Assembly: GCA_026120185.1 (NCBI GenBank) | Contig: JANUWF010002362.1 | Span: forward strand, 2,817,001-2,881,000 | Reading direction: 5' to 3' | Length of the DNA stretch: 64,000 nucleotides | Origin: Voacanga thouarsii | Taxonomy: Eukaryota; Streptophyta; Magnoliopsida; Gentianales; Apocynaceae | Shown here: piece after piece, positions 49,998 through 61,966 of the stretch | Layout of the letters: each line of letters starts with the position of its first letter | How positions within the stretch are numbered: position 1 is the stretch's first letter | The notes under the pieces: generated by a model | What the model was told of the DNA's origin: nothing | Database searches by the model: none | Seen by the model: only the letters and a program-made list of their open reading frames with translations | Position numbers and translations under genes: made by a program

Positions 49998-51809
49998 CAC
50001 ATGTTTTGATCAATATAGGGAGCATGGTAGTTAATAAAATGGAGAAGATGATTATACCTGTGATCCTTCGCTGTTTTGGTATGGGATAGATGGTTTTGTA
50101 AGCTTCACAGTGGAAGCATAGGACCCTCTGTAAATTTTCTGGCTTTGGTGTTTTAATCGTGTAAACCCAATTTTAATGGGTATAGGCGGTTGTGGTTATG
50201 TTTTGGATGAGTTTTTATAAGTAAAAATGTCCAAAGAAGCCAAAGAAGACAGAAAAAATCGAAGGAAAAATGCTATGCAAGTCGCGCGCGAAACTGAAGA
50301 AAAAAACGAAGAAGATGCACTGTTCCTAAGCCGTTTAAGATGAGCCGAGCCAAGCCTTGAGCCGAGCCGCCACTGTTTCTGTGTGAAGAGCCGTGTCGCA
50401 CGAGCCGCTGGAGCCGAGCCGCGACTGTAGCAATCCAAGCCGAATTCATTTTGAATGTTGATTTTGAATTGCAATTGATTCCGGGTCGGGCAGCGAATCT
50501 GGTAAAACACGCGGGTCGCGTGCAGAGGAGAAGCGGTTCGGGCGCGGTTCGCGGGCGGGCGGGTCACGGCTTGGCGGGTTGGAAGCTTTAGGAGATCTGG
50601 TGCGGCTGGTTCACAGCGGCCGCGGTGGACCACAGGCCAAATGGGCCCGATCCGGTGCGGCCGGTGCAGTGGACCTCCAGTCAAATTTTTTTTTTATTTT
50701 TTTCTTTCTCGTTTTGGGTCCCATATCAGGCGAAGTTAATATTTTTGCAATATTTATATTCTTGGAATATATTTGCATGAAAAATATTAGTAAGGGATTT
50801 TAGGATTAAACAAGATCATTAATTAATTAATTAATGTGTTTAATTCTATTATTTGGGCACTTAGGTTTAAAAAATAGAAAAGCATGAAAACGTTTATTGT
50901 TTTCTAGCATGCTATTTTTTTTATGTACCTATGTGTGCTTTTCCTCAAAGACCAAAGTCTTTGGGAACCTTTTGTTTTGGCAAGGAAAAATATTTTTCTT
51001 TAAAAACTAAATGGTTATTTTAATTGGTACAAAAATTAATCCTTGAATATTTTCTCAAAGGATTTAATCCTTGACATAGAAAATATATTGGATTTAGATA
51101 TTTTTGTAAATTAAAATGGAGAGCCATTTTGTTTTGTTTTGGACTAGAAAAATGATTTTGTCAAATAAACTTGAGACCAAAGTCTCTAGAAAGTTCTAGT
51201 TGGAAATTTTTGAAATCATTAAGTTTTAACTTATATAAAATTAGTCCATGGAGGAAATCTCTCAAAGGATATAAGCCTTGACATAGAGATTTTATTGGAC
51301 TTAGATATTTTTGAGTTAAGAAAAACTTAATGGAAATTTCAAAAGGATATTTTCCGAGAAAACCTTTATTTTAAAAGACTAAGTGGGAGAGGGGTTCCAA
51401 CGGCCCCACGGCTTCCATCACGGTCCTCATTAGAGATCGTGGATCCCCTCGCGTCACCACGGGAGTGAACCCGTATAGGATGGGGATACCACAAGGATCT
51501 AGATCTAATGGAAGGATGTAATTAATAACCGGGGCACGTACTATGATCGGCCGGCCCACGTTGGAGGTTATAGTGCGAGGTATGTCCATAGGAAATGAGA
51601 GGAAACGGCCATCCCACGATGGAGTTATTCTCTAGACCATTACCTAGAAGGGAAATTAATTTGTGGTGGTTAATACACTTAGCTTAGGAAAGCTGTTAAT
51701 CTTCCCAAGAAGCTATGTCGGTTTTCCTAAGAGCCAGATTATTTTCGGTGCACAAATTTCATTTTGTTTTCACAAACTAATTTCTTTCTTTTATTTTCGA
51801 TTTTCAGAA
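49998..51809 (+). other. Long leader of the young copia element with a GC-rich block
   Basis: About 1.8 kb separates the primer-binding site from gag. A GC-rich block at 50330-50680 contains several copies of a gagccgagcc-like word and is unlike its AT-rich surroundings. A second GC-richer block lies at 51385-51620. No recognised protein is encoded; the frames crossing the GC block on both strands are compositional. Confidence 0.6.
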
Positions 51810-52625
51810 ATGGTGGGAGGTTCTTTTAGTCCATTGGCCGTTATTCTCGGGGAGAATAAGTTAACGGAGTCCAAACTATGTGGATTGGAAAAGGAACACT
51901 GGACATAATACTCACGGTGAGGAGTATAAGTATGTCCTTTATGAAACACCTCTTGTTATCGGGGAAGGTTCCACCGTTGAAGAGCGAGAGGCTGAAAAGG
52001 CATGGAAGAAAGGCGACGAAATGGCACGTTGCTATATGTTAGCTTCCATGTCTAATGTGCTCCGGTCAAAACACGAGCACATGGCTTACGCATATGACAT
52101 TAGTCAATCGTTGGCAACTATGTTCGCGGACAAGAGCCGGCCCGCAAGGCGGGAGGCTCTTCGAACAATTGTAAACACTAAGATGGCTGAGGAGCATCGG
52201 TCCGAGAGCATATGCTCAAGATGATTGCTTGCTTTCGAGGAGGCGAGAAATCTTAGGGGCTGTCATTGACCCAGAGAGCCAAGTGGACATGGTTCTCGAA
52301 TCTCTACAGGGCTCTTTCACTCGGTTCAAGTTAAACTATAACATGAACAAGTTGAACATGAGTTTGGTGAGCCGATGAAGGAGCTCCGGATGGCGGAGAA
52401 GGTCATGAAGCCGCGAGTCTAAGGCCATGATTGCTAAGGCCTCTTCTTCAAGAAGCTGGGCCTAAGCCCGGAAAGTTCAAGAGGAAGAAGGGGAATGCGA
52501 CGGCCCGGCCAAGAACCAGCCCAAGGACAAACCAAAGGGCAAGTGCTTCAAGTGTGGAAAGAAGGGACAACTGGAAAAAGGAGTGTCCAGGATCTTCGAG
52601 GCCAAGAAAAACCCCACGGGTAATG
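51810..52625 (+). pseudogene. gag: Young copia gag, frameshifted
   Basis: Gag starts at MVGGSFSPLAVILGENKL, parallel to the start of the old copy at 57809. The frame shifts near 51885 and resumes as EEYKYVLYETPLVIGEGST, with CYMLASMSNVLRSKHEHM and an ARREALRTIVNTKMAE segment to 52224. It then breaks repeatedly. A CCHC zinc-knuckle region lies at about 52545-52590 (GKCFKCGKKG followed by a disrupted second half). The product would bind and package element RNA. Confidence 0.8.
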
Positions 52626-53784
52626 TTTACTATCTAGAGTCCATATCAATGGTAGGATCAACTTCCACTTGGATTGTTGATTCGGGAGCCACGATCATAT
52701 ACGTAACTCCTTGCGGGGGTTTAGGAAGATAAGAAGACTCAAGAAGAGCGAACATGGGCTTCGAGTGGGTAATGGAGCACAAGTCCGGGCCCTTGCGGTG
52801 GGAGAGCTGGATCTTAATTTTGATTGTAATAAGATAGTGGTTTTAAAAGACATTTTATATGTACCTGGTTTTCGTCGGAATTTGATTTCGGTTGCAAAAC
52901 TTATTAATCAAGGATATTACGTATCTTTCCATTACGGTATTTCTATCGGTAGAGATGGAGAAATTTTATGTCTTGGGCACATGTATGGAAATTTGTTCTT
53001 TTTAAACCCTATTAATAACCAATCAAATAACGCTCTGTACGAACCTTTAACTAAGAAGAGAAAGACCAATATCAATGATTCATACCTTTGGCATACGAGG
53101 TTGGGTCATATTAACTCAACCGGGATTCGGAGGCTAATCCATGATGGGCCTTTGGGCTCATTGAGATTGGAAAGTTGGCCTCGGTGTGAATCTTGCACGA
53201 TGGGAAAAATGACCAAAAGGTCTTTTACACCAAAGGCGGATAGAGCCAAGGAGGTGTTGAGTCTTGTTCACAGCGATGTGTGCGGTCCATTGTCTACACC
53301 GGCCGGGGGAGGTTTTGAGTACTTCATCACGTTCACGGATGATTGTACGAGGTATGGTTACATTTACGATGAGACGCAAGTCGACTCTTTTGACAAGTTC
53401 AAAGAGTTTAAGGGTGAAGTGGAGCGTCGGACGAGTAAATTAATCAAAACCTTACGATCGGATCGTGGTGGAGAGTACCTCCTAGGTGAATTCAAGGACT
53501 ACATGGTACATCATGGGATAGTATCCCGGCTCTGCTGCAGGGAACCCCCGGCGGAACGGAGTAGGCGAGAGAAGGAACAGGACGTTGATGGAAATGGTCC
53601 GAAGCATGATGTCTCATGCTACTCTTCCGAGTGTCCTTTTGGGGATATGCCACTGGAAACGGCGGCATATATTACGAACTTGGTGCCTTCCAAGTCGGTA
53701 CCTAGGACTCCCTATGAGATGTGGACTGGGCATAAGCCAAGTCGAATCATCTCGGGATTTGGGGGTGTCCGACTTATGTGCTGA
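52626..53784 (+). pseudogene. pol: Young copia protease and integrase region
   Basis: The aspartic protease motif WIVDSGAT is visible at 52669-52692, then the frame shifts. The open frame from 52711 contains VLKDILYVPGFRRNLISV, a pre-integrase segment with HTRLGH and CESC (zinc-binding His and Cys), and the integrase core with HSDVCGP and TLRSDRGGEYL, which carry the first two catalytic Asp residues. A frameshift near 53535 garbles the part with the third catalytic residue. The frame recovers with AAYITNLVPSKSVPRTPYE and stops at 53782. Domain order before RT identifies Ty1/copia. Confidence 0.9.
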
Positions 53785-55685
53785 TTAAGGGAGACAAGTT
53801 GGAACCAAGATCGGAATTATGCTATTTTGTTGGGTATCCAAAAGGGACAAAAGGAGGCTATTTTTATCATCCTAAGGAGCGAGAAGGTACTAGTCGGTAC
53901 CAATGCTAGATACTTGGAAGATGATCAAAGTACTTCCACTAAAGGTTCAACGAGGTTGGAGCTGCGGGAGAAGTTATCTATGGAATCAACTTCTGCGACC
54001 CGATTTTGGAACAAGAAGAGGCACGGCCTCAAGAACACTGTACAAATGGAGCCTCGTCGTAGTGGGAGAGTGTCTAGGGTTCCGGATAGATGGATTGGAG
54101 AAGCCTTTGAGCTGGTTTCCGACCATCGGGAACAAGACCCCGCTAGGTACGAGGAGGCTATTGCTGATGCCGATGCAAATACGTGGCATGAAGCAATGAA
54201 AGCCGAGATTGAGTCTATGTACCTCAATCGGGTTTGGGATCTTGTAGCTTCACCTGAAGGGATAAAACCCATTGGGTGCAAGTGGGTATACAAGAGGAAG
54301 AGAGGAGCGGATGGGAAGGTGGAAACCTTCAAAGCTAGGCTTGTGGCGAAAGGGTATACTCAGAAAGAGGGTATCGACTATGAGGAAACCTTTTCCCCGG
54401 TAGCCATGCTTAAATCCATTCGCATCCTCCTTGCCATCGCTTTGTCACTATGACTACGAGATATGGCAAATGGATGTCAAGACGGCATTCTTAAATGGCC
54501 ATCTTAGCGAAGACATCTATATGTCCCAACCGGAAGGCTTCATTGCTTGAAGGCCGGGGAACACATGGTTTGCAAGCTTAAGAAGTCCATTTATGGACTT
54601 AAGCGAGCATCAAGAGCATGGAACATTCGTTTTGATGAGACTGTAAAGTCTTATGGTTTTATTCAAAACGAGGATGAACCATGCGTGTACGGGAAACTTG
54701 AAGGCATCAATGTGGTTTTTCTTGTCACTGTATGTGGATGACATTCTACTCATTGGAAATGATGTAGGGACATTGTCATCTACAAAGGTTTGGTCTGTCT
54801 AGTCAATTCGGTATGAAGGACTTGGGAGAAGCCGACTACATTCTCGGGATTAAGCTTCTTAGAAATAGGAAGCGAGAGAATGTTAGGATTATCCCAAGCG
54901 ACATACATTGACAAGATGCTGGCCAAGTACGAGCATGGACTCATGCAAGGGAGCTCTAATCCCTTGCAGACATGGGTTGTCATTTTCTTCGAAGGATTGT
55001 CCTAAGTCTCAAGAAGAAAAGGACAGAATGAGTAGAATTCCCTACGCTTCGGCGGTGGGAAGTCTCATGTACGCCATGCTTGTGTACTAGGCCGGATATA
55101 CGCTTTGCCGTGGGCTTAGTTAGCGAGATATCGGTCAAACCCGGGGAGGTTCATTGGCAAGGCTGTAAAGCATATTCTCAAGTACCTCAAGGGAACGAGA
55201 GATTATATCTTTGGTTTACGGGGCGATGATTTGGTTCTGCGGGATACACGGACTCGGACTTCCGGGCGGATAAGGATGAGAGAAAATCCACTAGTGGATA
55301 TGTCTTCACCTTGTGCGGAGGAGCAATTTCATGGAGGAGTATCAAGCAATCTTGTATTGCTGACTCAACCATGGAAGGCGAGTATGTGGCGGCTTCGGAA
55401 GCGTCCAAGGAAGCGATACGGCTCCGGAAGTTTCTTTCGAGAACTTGGAGTCGTACCACATATGGACAGGCCGGTTGTGATGTATTGCGACAACACTGGA
55501 GCAGTGTCGCAATCTAAGGAGCCTCGGAACCACAAGAAGGGGAAACACATCGAGAGGAAGTACCACCGATCCGGGATTTCATCCCAGAGACGGGAAGTCG
55601 TGGTGGAGCATATTACCTCGAGAAAACAATCTAGCGAGACCCATTCACCAAGCCTTTGGGTGAGAGAGTCTTCAAGAGACACTTA
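53785..55685 (+). pseudogene. pol: Young copia reverse transcriptase and RNase H region
   Basis: An open frame at 53827-54453 ends an interdomain linker and opens RT with [38 protein letters not shown] and [20 protein letters not shown]. After a frameshift, [19 protein letters not shown] is read at about 54471-54528. The catalytic LYVDDILLIG box is at 54728-54757 but preceded by a one-base shift. RNase H shows DKDERKSTSGYVFT and ISWRSIKQSCIADSTMEGEY with EAIRLRKFL (55260-55440). At least five frameshifts break the region. The tail reaches 55685, shortly before the polypurine tract. Confidence 0.88.
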
Positions 55686-55727
55686 GACGCCATAGGGGTG
55701 GGCACCTATGGACTTACCTAGTCTTAG

Positions 55728-55743
55728 AGTGCAAGTGGGAGAT
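55728..55743 (+). other. Polypurine tract of the young copia element
   Basis: A purine-rich gtgcaagtgggagat stretch directly precedes the 3' LTR start at 55744. Confidence 0.8.
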
Positions 55744-57783
55744 TGTTGGATTGTATGCCCTCTTAGACTAGGTTTACGATGTAAAATCGAATTGTTTAAT
55801 AAAAGAATTTATTTTCGGAAATTGTTTGTGAATTTACTTTTTGTTTGTGCACGATTTTCGTTTGGAACAGACCCATTGTGTTTAAATAAGTGATCCATGT
55901 GAATGGTGGTCTTTCACAGTAAGGTATGGATCACGGGTTATTTAACACATAAACATTTGTTCTTAACCTATTGATGAGACTGGGAACCTCATCATGTTTA
56001 GGTTATTATGTTATGAATTCCAAATGGGGAATGGCTTACCTTTAGCCGGTGGGTAGTCCACTCACTTCATGACATAAGCGTATTTCGAATACGTAGAACA
56101 GGGACTGTAGTAGTGGTTTCTCAAAGTACTATATGGTAGAAACCTAGACTACTACCGCTACGAGCGTGGACTAGTACTCTACGACTTGAGTATGAGTTGG
56201 TGGTCTAGCGAAGGCTGGAAGCATATACTTTGATTTGCTGTAGTTGAGGTTCTATCATAGGGCCAATATACTTGCATGTTGGGTATGTGTGACTAGTTAG
56301 TTAAGACAGGACTTATACAAGATAGTTTACGCACTATATCGCCCCTTGTGGTTGTCAGAATGGTCTAAATTATCCGGGGCCACTGGGAAACATGACTTGG
56401 ATGTTTGCTTTAGGGTAGCTCCCTTGGAAAGCGGAAACACTCCGGGAAGTCGTGGATCATTGGACTAGAAGCCTAAGGATGGTAGATGTCATTTAGAGGG
56501 GTGTTAGTACACTTCTTCCTCTCTAAATGTACGGCGATGTGTAGAGGGGTATTTTAGTCATTTCACCTGTAGGTCGGAGACTTTGCGAATGCAGCATTGT
56601 CCTTGGGGTCAATATTTCCTTATGGTGATATTAGGAAATATTTAAAATGCAAAATACAGCTATTTATATAGCAGGGGTATTTTGGTCATTTTAGCAGCCA
56701 AGGCGATGTGTCTTTTTGGTCCTCGGGATAGCCGTAAGTCCTAACTATTTTTGGGATGAGGAATTGGTCTCGGTTGAAGAGGATTTTATTTTATTTTGTT
56801 TTATTTTATTTTATTCGGGAAGTCTAATTTATTATTGAATTTGGAATAAAATAAATAAATAAATAAATAAAATAGGAGTTGAGAGAAATTAATTATCTAG
56901 TTTATTTGGTTAATTAATTATTCAGGGCCTAGGTCCAGTATGAATAATTAAGAAATTAACCTGAGCTTAAACTAGGGGAAATAATTAATGTTTAATTATT
57001 TATTGGGTTATTTATGTAGGCCCAAGAAATAAATAATTAGAGGTTAATTATTATGGTTCATTTGGACTCATTAATTATTTATTGGGTTACTTATGTAAGC
57101 CCAGAAAATAAATAATTAATATTTATTATTTTGGGCCTTTTGGGTCCAAGAAAAATAATAAATATTTATCTGGCCCAATAGCTTGGACCTTAGGGTTTTT
57201 CCAGATACGGTTAAGAGGAGTTTAAGGTTAGGCCAAACTGTTTCTCAGGATAACATCCGGATATTTTGAAATCCCGGGGATATGTTTATCAGAGATTGAG
57301 AGACCTAATTTTGGCTAAAAAACATAAACAACTCTTTGAAAGGAAAAAACTCTAATTTTTCCCTTCCCAAGCAAAGACTTACGTGAGTCTCTCTCTCTCA
57401 CAAAACTCTCTCCTTCTTCTTGTTTTCTCTTGTTCTTTGCTAATCGATAGCGAACGAACCAAGGAGAATTGAGACCCTTCCTCTTCACCATAGTGTTCAC
57501 CGACTAGAGGGTAGGCTGAGGAATATCCCGAGAGCTGGAGAGCTAAGTGTTAATGCAAACAAGACGCAGTCGAAGGCTAGCGGGTGTTCAACCTGAAGCT
57601 CCTTCAACTGTGCAAAGCGAGGCAATTCCAGTCGTTCAATCCGCTCTTACTCAACCTAGAATGGTTAAGGAGCTCAAAGGTATGATCTTCACGCTTCCGC
57701 ATGGCCTTTATGGCCCGCGTTTAATTTTTTTTTTGGTCTCTGTTTTCCCGTCCATGGCTTCCTGTGCTGCGTTTTGTCCATCA
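55744..57783 (+). repeat. 3' LTR of the young copia element
   Basis: 2,040 bp, from TGTTGGATTG to GTCCATCA, followed by the GCTCT duplication. Only scattered single-base differences and small indels separate it from the 5' LTR. Confidence 0.93.
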
Positions 57784-57808
57784 GCTCTTCCATTAGTCCT
57801 CAGCAGAA

Positions 57809-58620
57809 ATGTTTGGTTTCAATCCATTGTCAATCATTCTTAAGGAGAATACGTTGACAGGCCCAAATTATGTGGATTGGAAGAGGAACTTGAACATAGT
57901 ATTCACTGTCGAGGAGTACAAGTATGTTCTTATGGATCTCTGTCCAGAGATTGGGGAAGAATCCACTGATCAAAAGTGAGAAGCCGAGAAATCATCGAAG
58001 AAAGTCGATGAGATAGCTAAATGCTATATGTTGGCTTCCATGTCTAGTGTGCCCCAATCTAAGAATGAGCACTTGGCCACTACGTACGATATGAATTTGT
58101 CATTGCGCACCATATTTGCTGACAAGAGCCAGCCCACAAGGCAGGAAGCACTTAGGGCAATCATGAACACTAGGATGGTTGAGGGGCATTGGTTCGAGAG
58201 CATCTACTCAAGATAATTGCCTACTTCAAGGAGGCCGAGGTCCTTGGCGCAACGATAGATCCTGAGAGCTAAATTGATATGTTTCTTAAAACTCTGCCTG
58301 TTTTATATTCTCAGTTCAAGTTGAACTGCAACATAAACAAATTGGATATGAATCTTACGGAGCTTATGAAAGAGCTCCGAGCAGCGAGAGAAGATCATGA
58401 AGCTCGTGTCAAAGGTTTTGTTCTCTCGTCCTGCTTCTTCTTCGGAATTAAGGCAAAGCCTAAGAAAATTAAGAAGCGGAAGGTCCGAGAACAACGCAAG
58501 GGCCCGACCCAAAGCATCTAGTCAAGCTAAGCCTCATGGGAAGCCCAAAGGCAAATGCTTCAAGTGTGGCAAGAAGGGGCATTGAAAAAAAGATTGTTCA
58601 GATTTTTTAGTTAAGTCTAC
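57809..58620 (+). pseudogene. gag: Old copia gag
   Basis: The frame starts MFGFNPLSIILKENTL 26 bases after the nested element and continues YVDWKRNLNIVFTVEEYKYV, with a stop near 57977, then CYMLASMSSVPQSKNEHLA and a TRQEALRAIMNTRMVE segment to 58216. A zinc knuckle GKCFKCGKKGH is visible at about 58549-58583, where a stop (tga) follows the His instead of the usual Trp. Several frameshifts lie between these parts. Confidence 0.8.
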
Positions 58621-59790
58621 TTTAGGTATTACTCTATATCTAGAGTCTATTTTAATGGTTGGATCAATATCTTCCTGGATAGTTGATTTTAGAGCTACTG
58701 GCCATATATGTAACTCTTTGTAGGGGTTCAGAAGGACAAGGAGACTCAGTAAAAGTGAGCATGAATTTCAAGTAGGCAATGGAGCAAGAATATGGACTGA
58801 AACAGTGAGAGATCTTGAGATTATTTTTTTATTATAATAGGAAGTTGGTTTTAAAAGATATTTTATATGTTTCTTATTTTAAATAGAATTTGATTTCAGT
58901 TTTCAAATTAATAAATCAAGGATATTCTATTTCTTTCCATTCTGATGTTTCCATTAGTAGAGATGATAATTTAATTTGTACAAGAAACATAGATAGAAAT
59001 CTCTTTTATATATATCTTATTAGAAATCAAGTAAACAATATTCAAATTGAACCTGATAATAAAAAGTGAAAAGCCATATCAAATGACTCGTATTTGTGGC
59101 ATTCAAGATTGGGACATATAAATCCCAATCAAATTCGGAGGCTAATCCATGATGGGCCTTTAGGTTCATTGAGATTGGAAGAATGGCCTCAGTTTGAATC
59201 TTGCCTTAAAGGTAAAATGACCAAAAGGTCCTTTACCAAAAAGGCAGATAGAGCCTTGAAAATACTAGCACTAGTTTATACGGATGCTTGTGGTCCGATG
59301 ACTACACTAGCTAGGGGAGGCTACGAGTACTTCATCACTTTCACATATGATCATACTACTCATTTTGGTTATATTTATCTGATGTGGCATAAGTCTGACT
59401 CTTTTGATAAATTCAAGGAGTTTAAGGCTGAAGTGGAGTGTCAAATAAGTAAATTAATGAAAACTTTGAGATCAGATCGTGATAGAGAGTACCTCCTTGG
59501 TGAGTTTAAGGATTACTTGGTATATCACGGTATAGTATCTCAGTTAACTACGCCTGGGACTCCCCAACATAACAAAGTAGCTAAGAGAAGAAATAGAACT
59601 TTGATGGAAATGGTCAGAAGTATGATGAGTTATATGTCTCTTCTTATTTCTTTTTAGGGAATTGCTTTATAAACAACGACATATATTTTGAACTTGGTAC
59701 TTTCCAAATCAGTACCTATGACACTTTATGAGATGTGGACTGGACGAAAGTCCAGTTTGAACCATCTTAAGATATAGGGTTGTCCAACTT
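58621..59790 (+). pseudogene. pol: Old copia protease and integrase region
   Basis: The protease motif is WIVDFRATG (58677-58703), so the catalytic DSG has changed to DFR. The pre-integrase segment WHSRLGHINPNQIRRLIHDG and ESCLKGKMTKRSF and the integrase core with YTDACGP and TLRSDRDREYLL follow in an open frame 59094-59657. The PGTPQHNKVAKRRNRTLM segment, which holds the third catalytic position, has Lys where Glu is usual. More diverged than the young copy. Confidence 0.85.
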
Positions 59791-61399
59791 ATATGCTGAC
59801 AAAGGGAAGTAACTTAGAACCAAGATCGGAGTTATGCTACTTCATTGGGTACCCAAAAGGAACAAATGGTAGATATTTCTATCATTCTCAAGAGCATAAA
59901 GTACTTGTTAGTACTAATGCTAGATACTTAGAAGATGAACAAGTTACTTTCACTACGAGTTCAAGGAGAGTAAAGTTAGAAGAGAAGTTGGTCACTGATT
60001 TAATTTCAGGTACTTCTAACACCCCGATCGAGGAACCAAAAAAACACTACTTGGATGTTCCTATACAATCTGAGCCTCATCGTCGTAGAGGGATCACAAG
60101 AGTTCCGGAAAGGTGGATCGGAGATATCTATGATCTAGTCTTTAATCATCGGGAACAAAATCCCACTAGATACAAAGTTATTGTTGATGCTAATGCGGAC
60201 AAATGGCAGCTAGCCATGAATACCGAGATTAAGTCCATGTATCTCAATTAGGTTTAGGATCTTGTCACTGCACCTGATGGGATAAAACCCATTGGGTGTA
60301 AGTGGGTATACAAAAGGAAGAGAGGTGCGGATGGAAAAGTTGAAACTTATAAAGCAAGGTTAATTGCTAAAGGTTATGCTAAAAAAGAAAGGATTGACTA
60401 TGAGAAAACCTTTTCATCAATGGCCATACTTAAGTCTATCTATATTCTCTTAGCCATTGCATGTCATTATGACTATAAGATATAACAGATGGATGTCAAG
60501 ACGGCCTTCTTAAATAGCTATCTTAGCGAAGACATCTATATGTCCCAGCCAAAAGGTTTTGTTGCTAGAGGTTAAGAACAAAGGATCTGTAAGCTTAAGA
60601 AGTCCATCTATGGATTTAAGCAAGTGTCACGAGTATGGAATATATGTTTTGATGAAACTGTAAAAGCTTACGATTTCATTCAAAATATGGATGAGCCATG
60701 TGTGTATAGGAAATCAGACAGTGGCAAAGTGATATTCTTGGTACTTTATGTAGATAATATTCTACTCATTAGAAATAATGTAGAGACATTGTCATCCGTT
60801 AAGGTTTGGCTATCTAGTCAATTTAGCATGAAAGACATGGGGAAGTTAGTTACATTCTAAGTATTAAGCTTTTTAGGGATATAAAGTAGAAAATGTTAGG
60901 CTTATCCCAATCTGCTTATGTTGACATGATATTGGTCAAGTACAACATGGATCAATGTAAAGGGGCTATTATATCCTTTAGACATGAATTATCCTTATTT
61001 TCCAAGCAGTGTCCTCAAACATAGGAAGACAAATAGAAAATGAGCAAGATCCCTTATGCTTCGTCTATGGGAAGTCTTAAATATGCTATGATTTGTACTA
61101 GGCTAGATATCTGTTTTGCAGTAGGCATGGTTAGTAGATATCAGTCAAACCCAGAGGAAGTCACTGGCAAGCCGTAAAGCGTATACTCAAATATCTCAAG
61201 GAAACAAAAGATTATATGCTTGTGTATCATGCTGATGATTTGATTTCTATAAGTTACACAGGTTTAGACTTCTATGCGGATAAAGATGAAAGAAAATTCA
61301 CTAGTGGATATATCTTCACTTTGTCTGGAGGATCTATTTTATGGAGAAGTATCAAGCAATCTTACATTACTGATTCTACCATGGAAATTGAGTATGTTG
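59791..61399 (+). pseudogene. pol: Old copia reverse transcriptase and truncated RNase H
   Basis: An open frame 59793-60251 carries the linker (SELCYFIGYPKGTNGRYFYH) and the RT start (WQLAMNTEIKSMYLN). RT continues after a stop with [18 protein letters not shown], then [16 protein letters not shown]. The catalytic box reads LYVDNILLIR, with the second Asp changed to Asn, at about 60746-60775. RNase H shows DKDERKFTSGYIFTLSGG and IKQSYITDSTMEIEYV, then is cut at 61399 by a different LTR. Confidence 0.85.
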
Positions 61400-61966
61400 T
61401 GTTAGTATTGTGCCATAGAGGCAATCACTTATAATTTGTATATGACATATTTGTCTTATAATACAAGGCGTTATTTAACTTTCAATTTATCTTCTTTACT
61501 TTCATGTAAAAATCTATTAGATAAAGTCCTTAGTACAACACTGTGTTAAGGAAATCATGATAGAGATCATGATGTGAGATTCCTACTACACTTGCATTGT
61601 GTTAGTACTTAAATAATTCCTAGTCGTAGTATTAATGAGATATGACATCATTAATGCGTTAAGATTAGCACGTGTTAGATTTTCTGATTTGATCATGCAA
61701 TGATTCTCACATCCGTGAGTATTGTGATACTCAAAGTTAACACATGGATGCTTGTTAATAGAATAAGTACATTGGATGACCTGACTATGAAATAATCACA
61801 TGGATAACTATGTAGTACCAGTGATAGAATCTCGTTATAGCAAACATACAAGTATTCTTAGACTTGAGATCTCCAAGATACTTTAATTGTTGAACATTGT
61901 ACTTTGATTCCAATCTTTGGAGCCAGTTTGAGGGCTACTTATGGGATGGATATTGGGTACAATATG
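61400..61966 (+). mobile_element. Start of a copia-type LTR, truncated by a gypsy LTR
   Basis: At 61400 the RNase H frame of the old copia gives way to TGTTAGTATTGTGCCATAGAG, an LTR-like start similar to that of the solo LTR at 3156. The sequence then continues as non-coding until 61966. A gypsy LTR begins at 61967, so the remainder, and any target duplication, lies beyond the window. Confidence 0.6.

Larger units (their letters stand above)
47949..57783 (+). mobile_element. Young Ty1/copia element, 9,835 bp, with both LTRs
   Basis: LTRs at 47949-49982 and 55744-57783 begin TGTTGGATTGTATGCCC and end GTCCATCA. A GCTCT target duplication flanks the element (47944-47948 and 57784-57788). It contains a primer-binding site, an unusually long leader, gag, protease, integrase, RT, RNase H and a polypurine tract. 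The LTRs look about 98% alike by eye, so insertion is recent, yet the coding region has many frameshifts. It inserted into an older element of a related family. Confidence 0.92.
44887..61399 (+). mobile_element. Old Ty1/copia element, 3'-truncated, with a younger copia nested in its leader
   Basis: A 5' LTR and primer-binding site (44887-46708) are followed by a leader to 47948. A nested copia element occupies 47949-57783. Gag to RNase H then follows in copia order (gag, protease, integrase, RT, RNase H). The RNase H ends abruptly at 61399, where a different LTR begins, so its own 3' LTR is not in the window. Stops and frameshifts occur throughout. Confidence 0.85.

Noticed and set aside
50196..50803. 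Long minus-strand frame and + frame over the GC-rich copia leader
   Set aside because: GC-rich sequence has few stops; neither frame matches a known retroelement protein.
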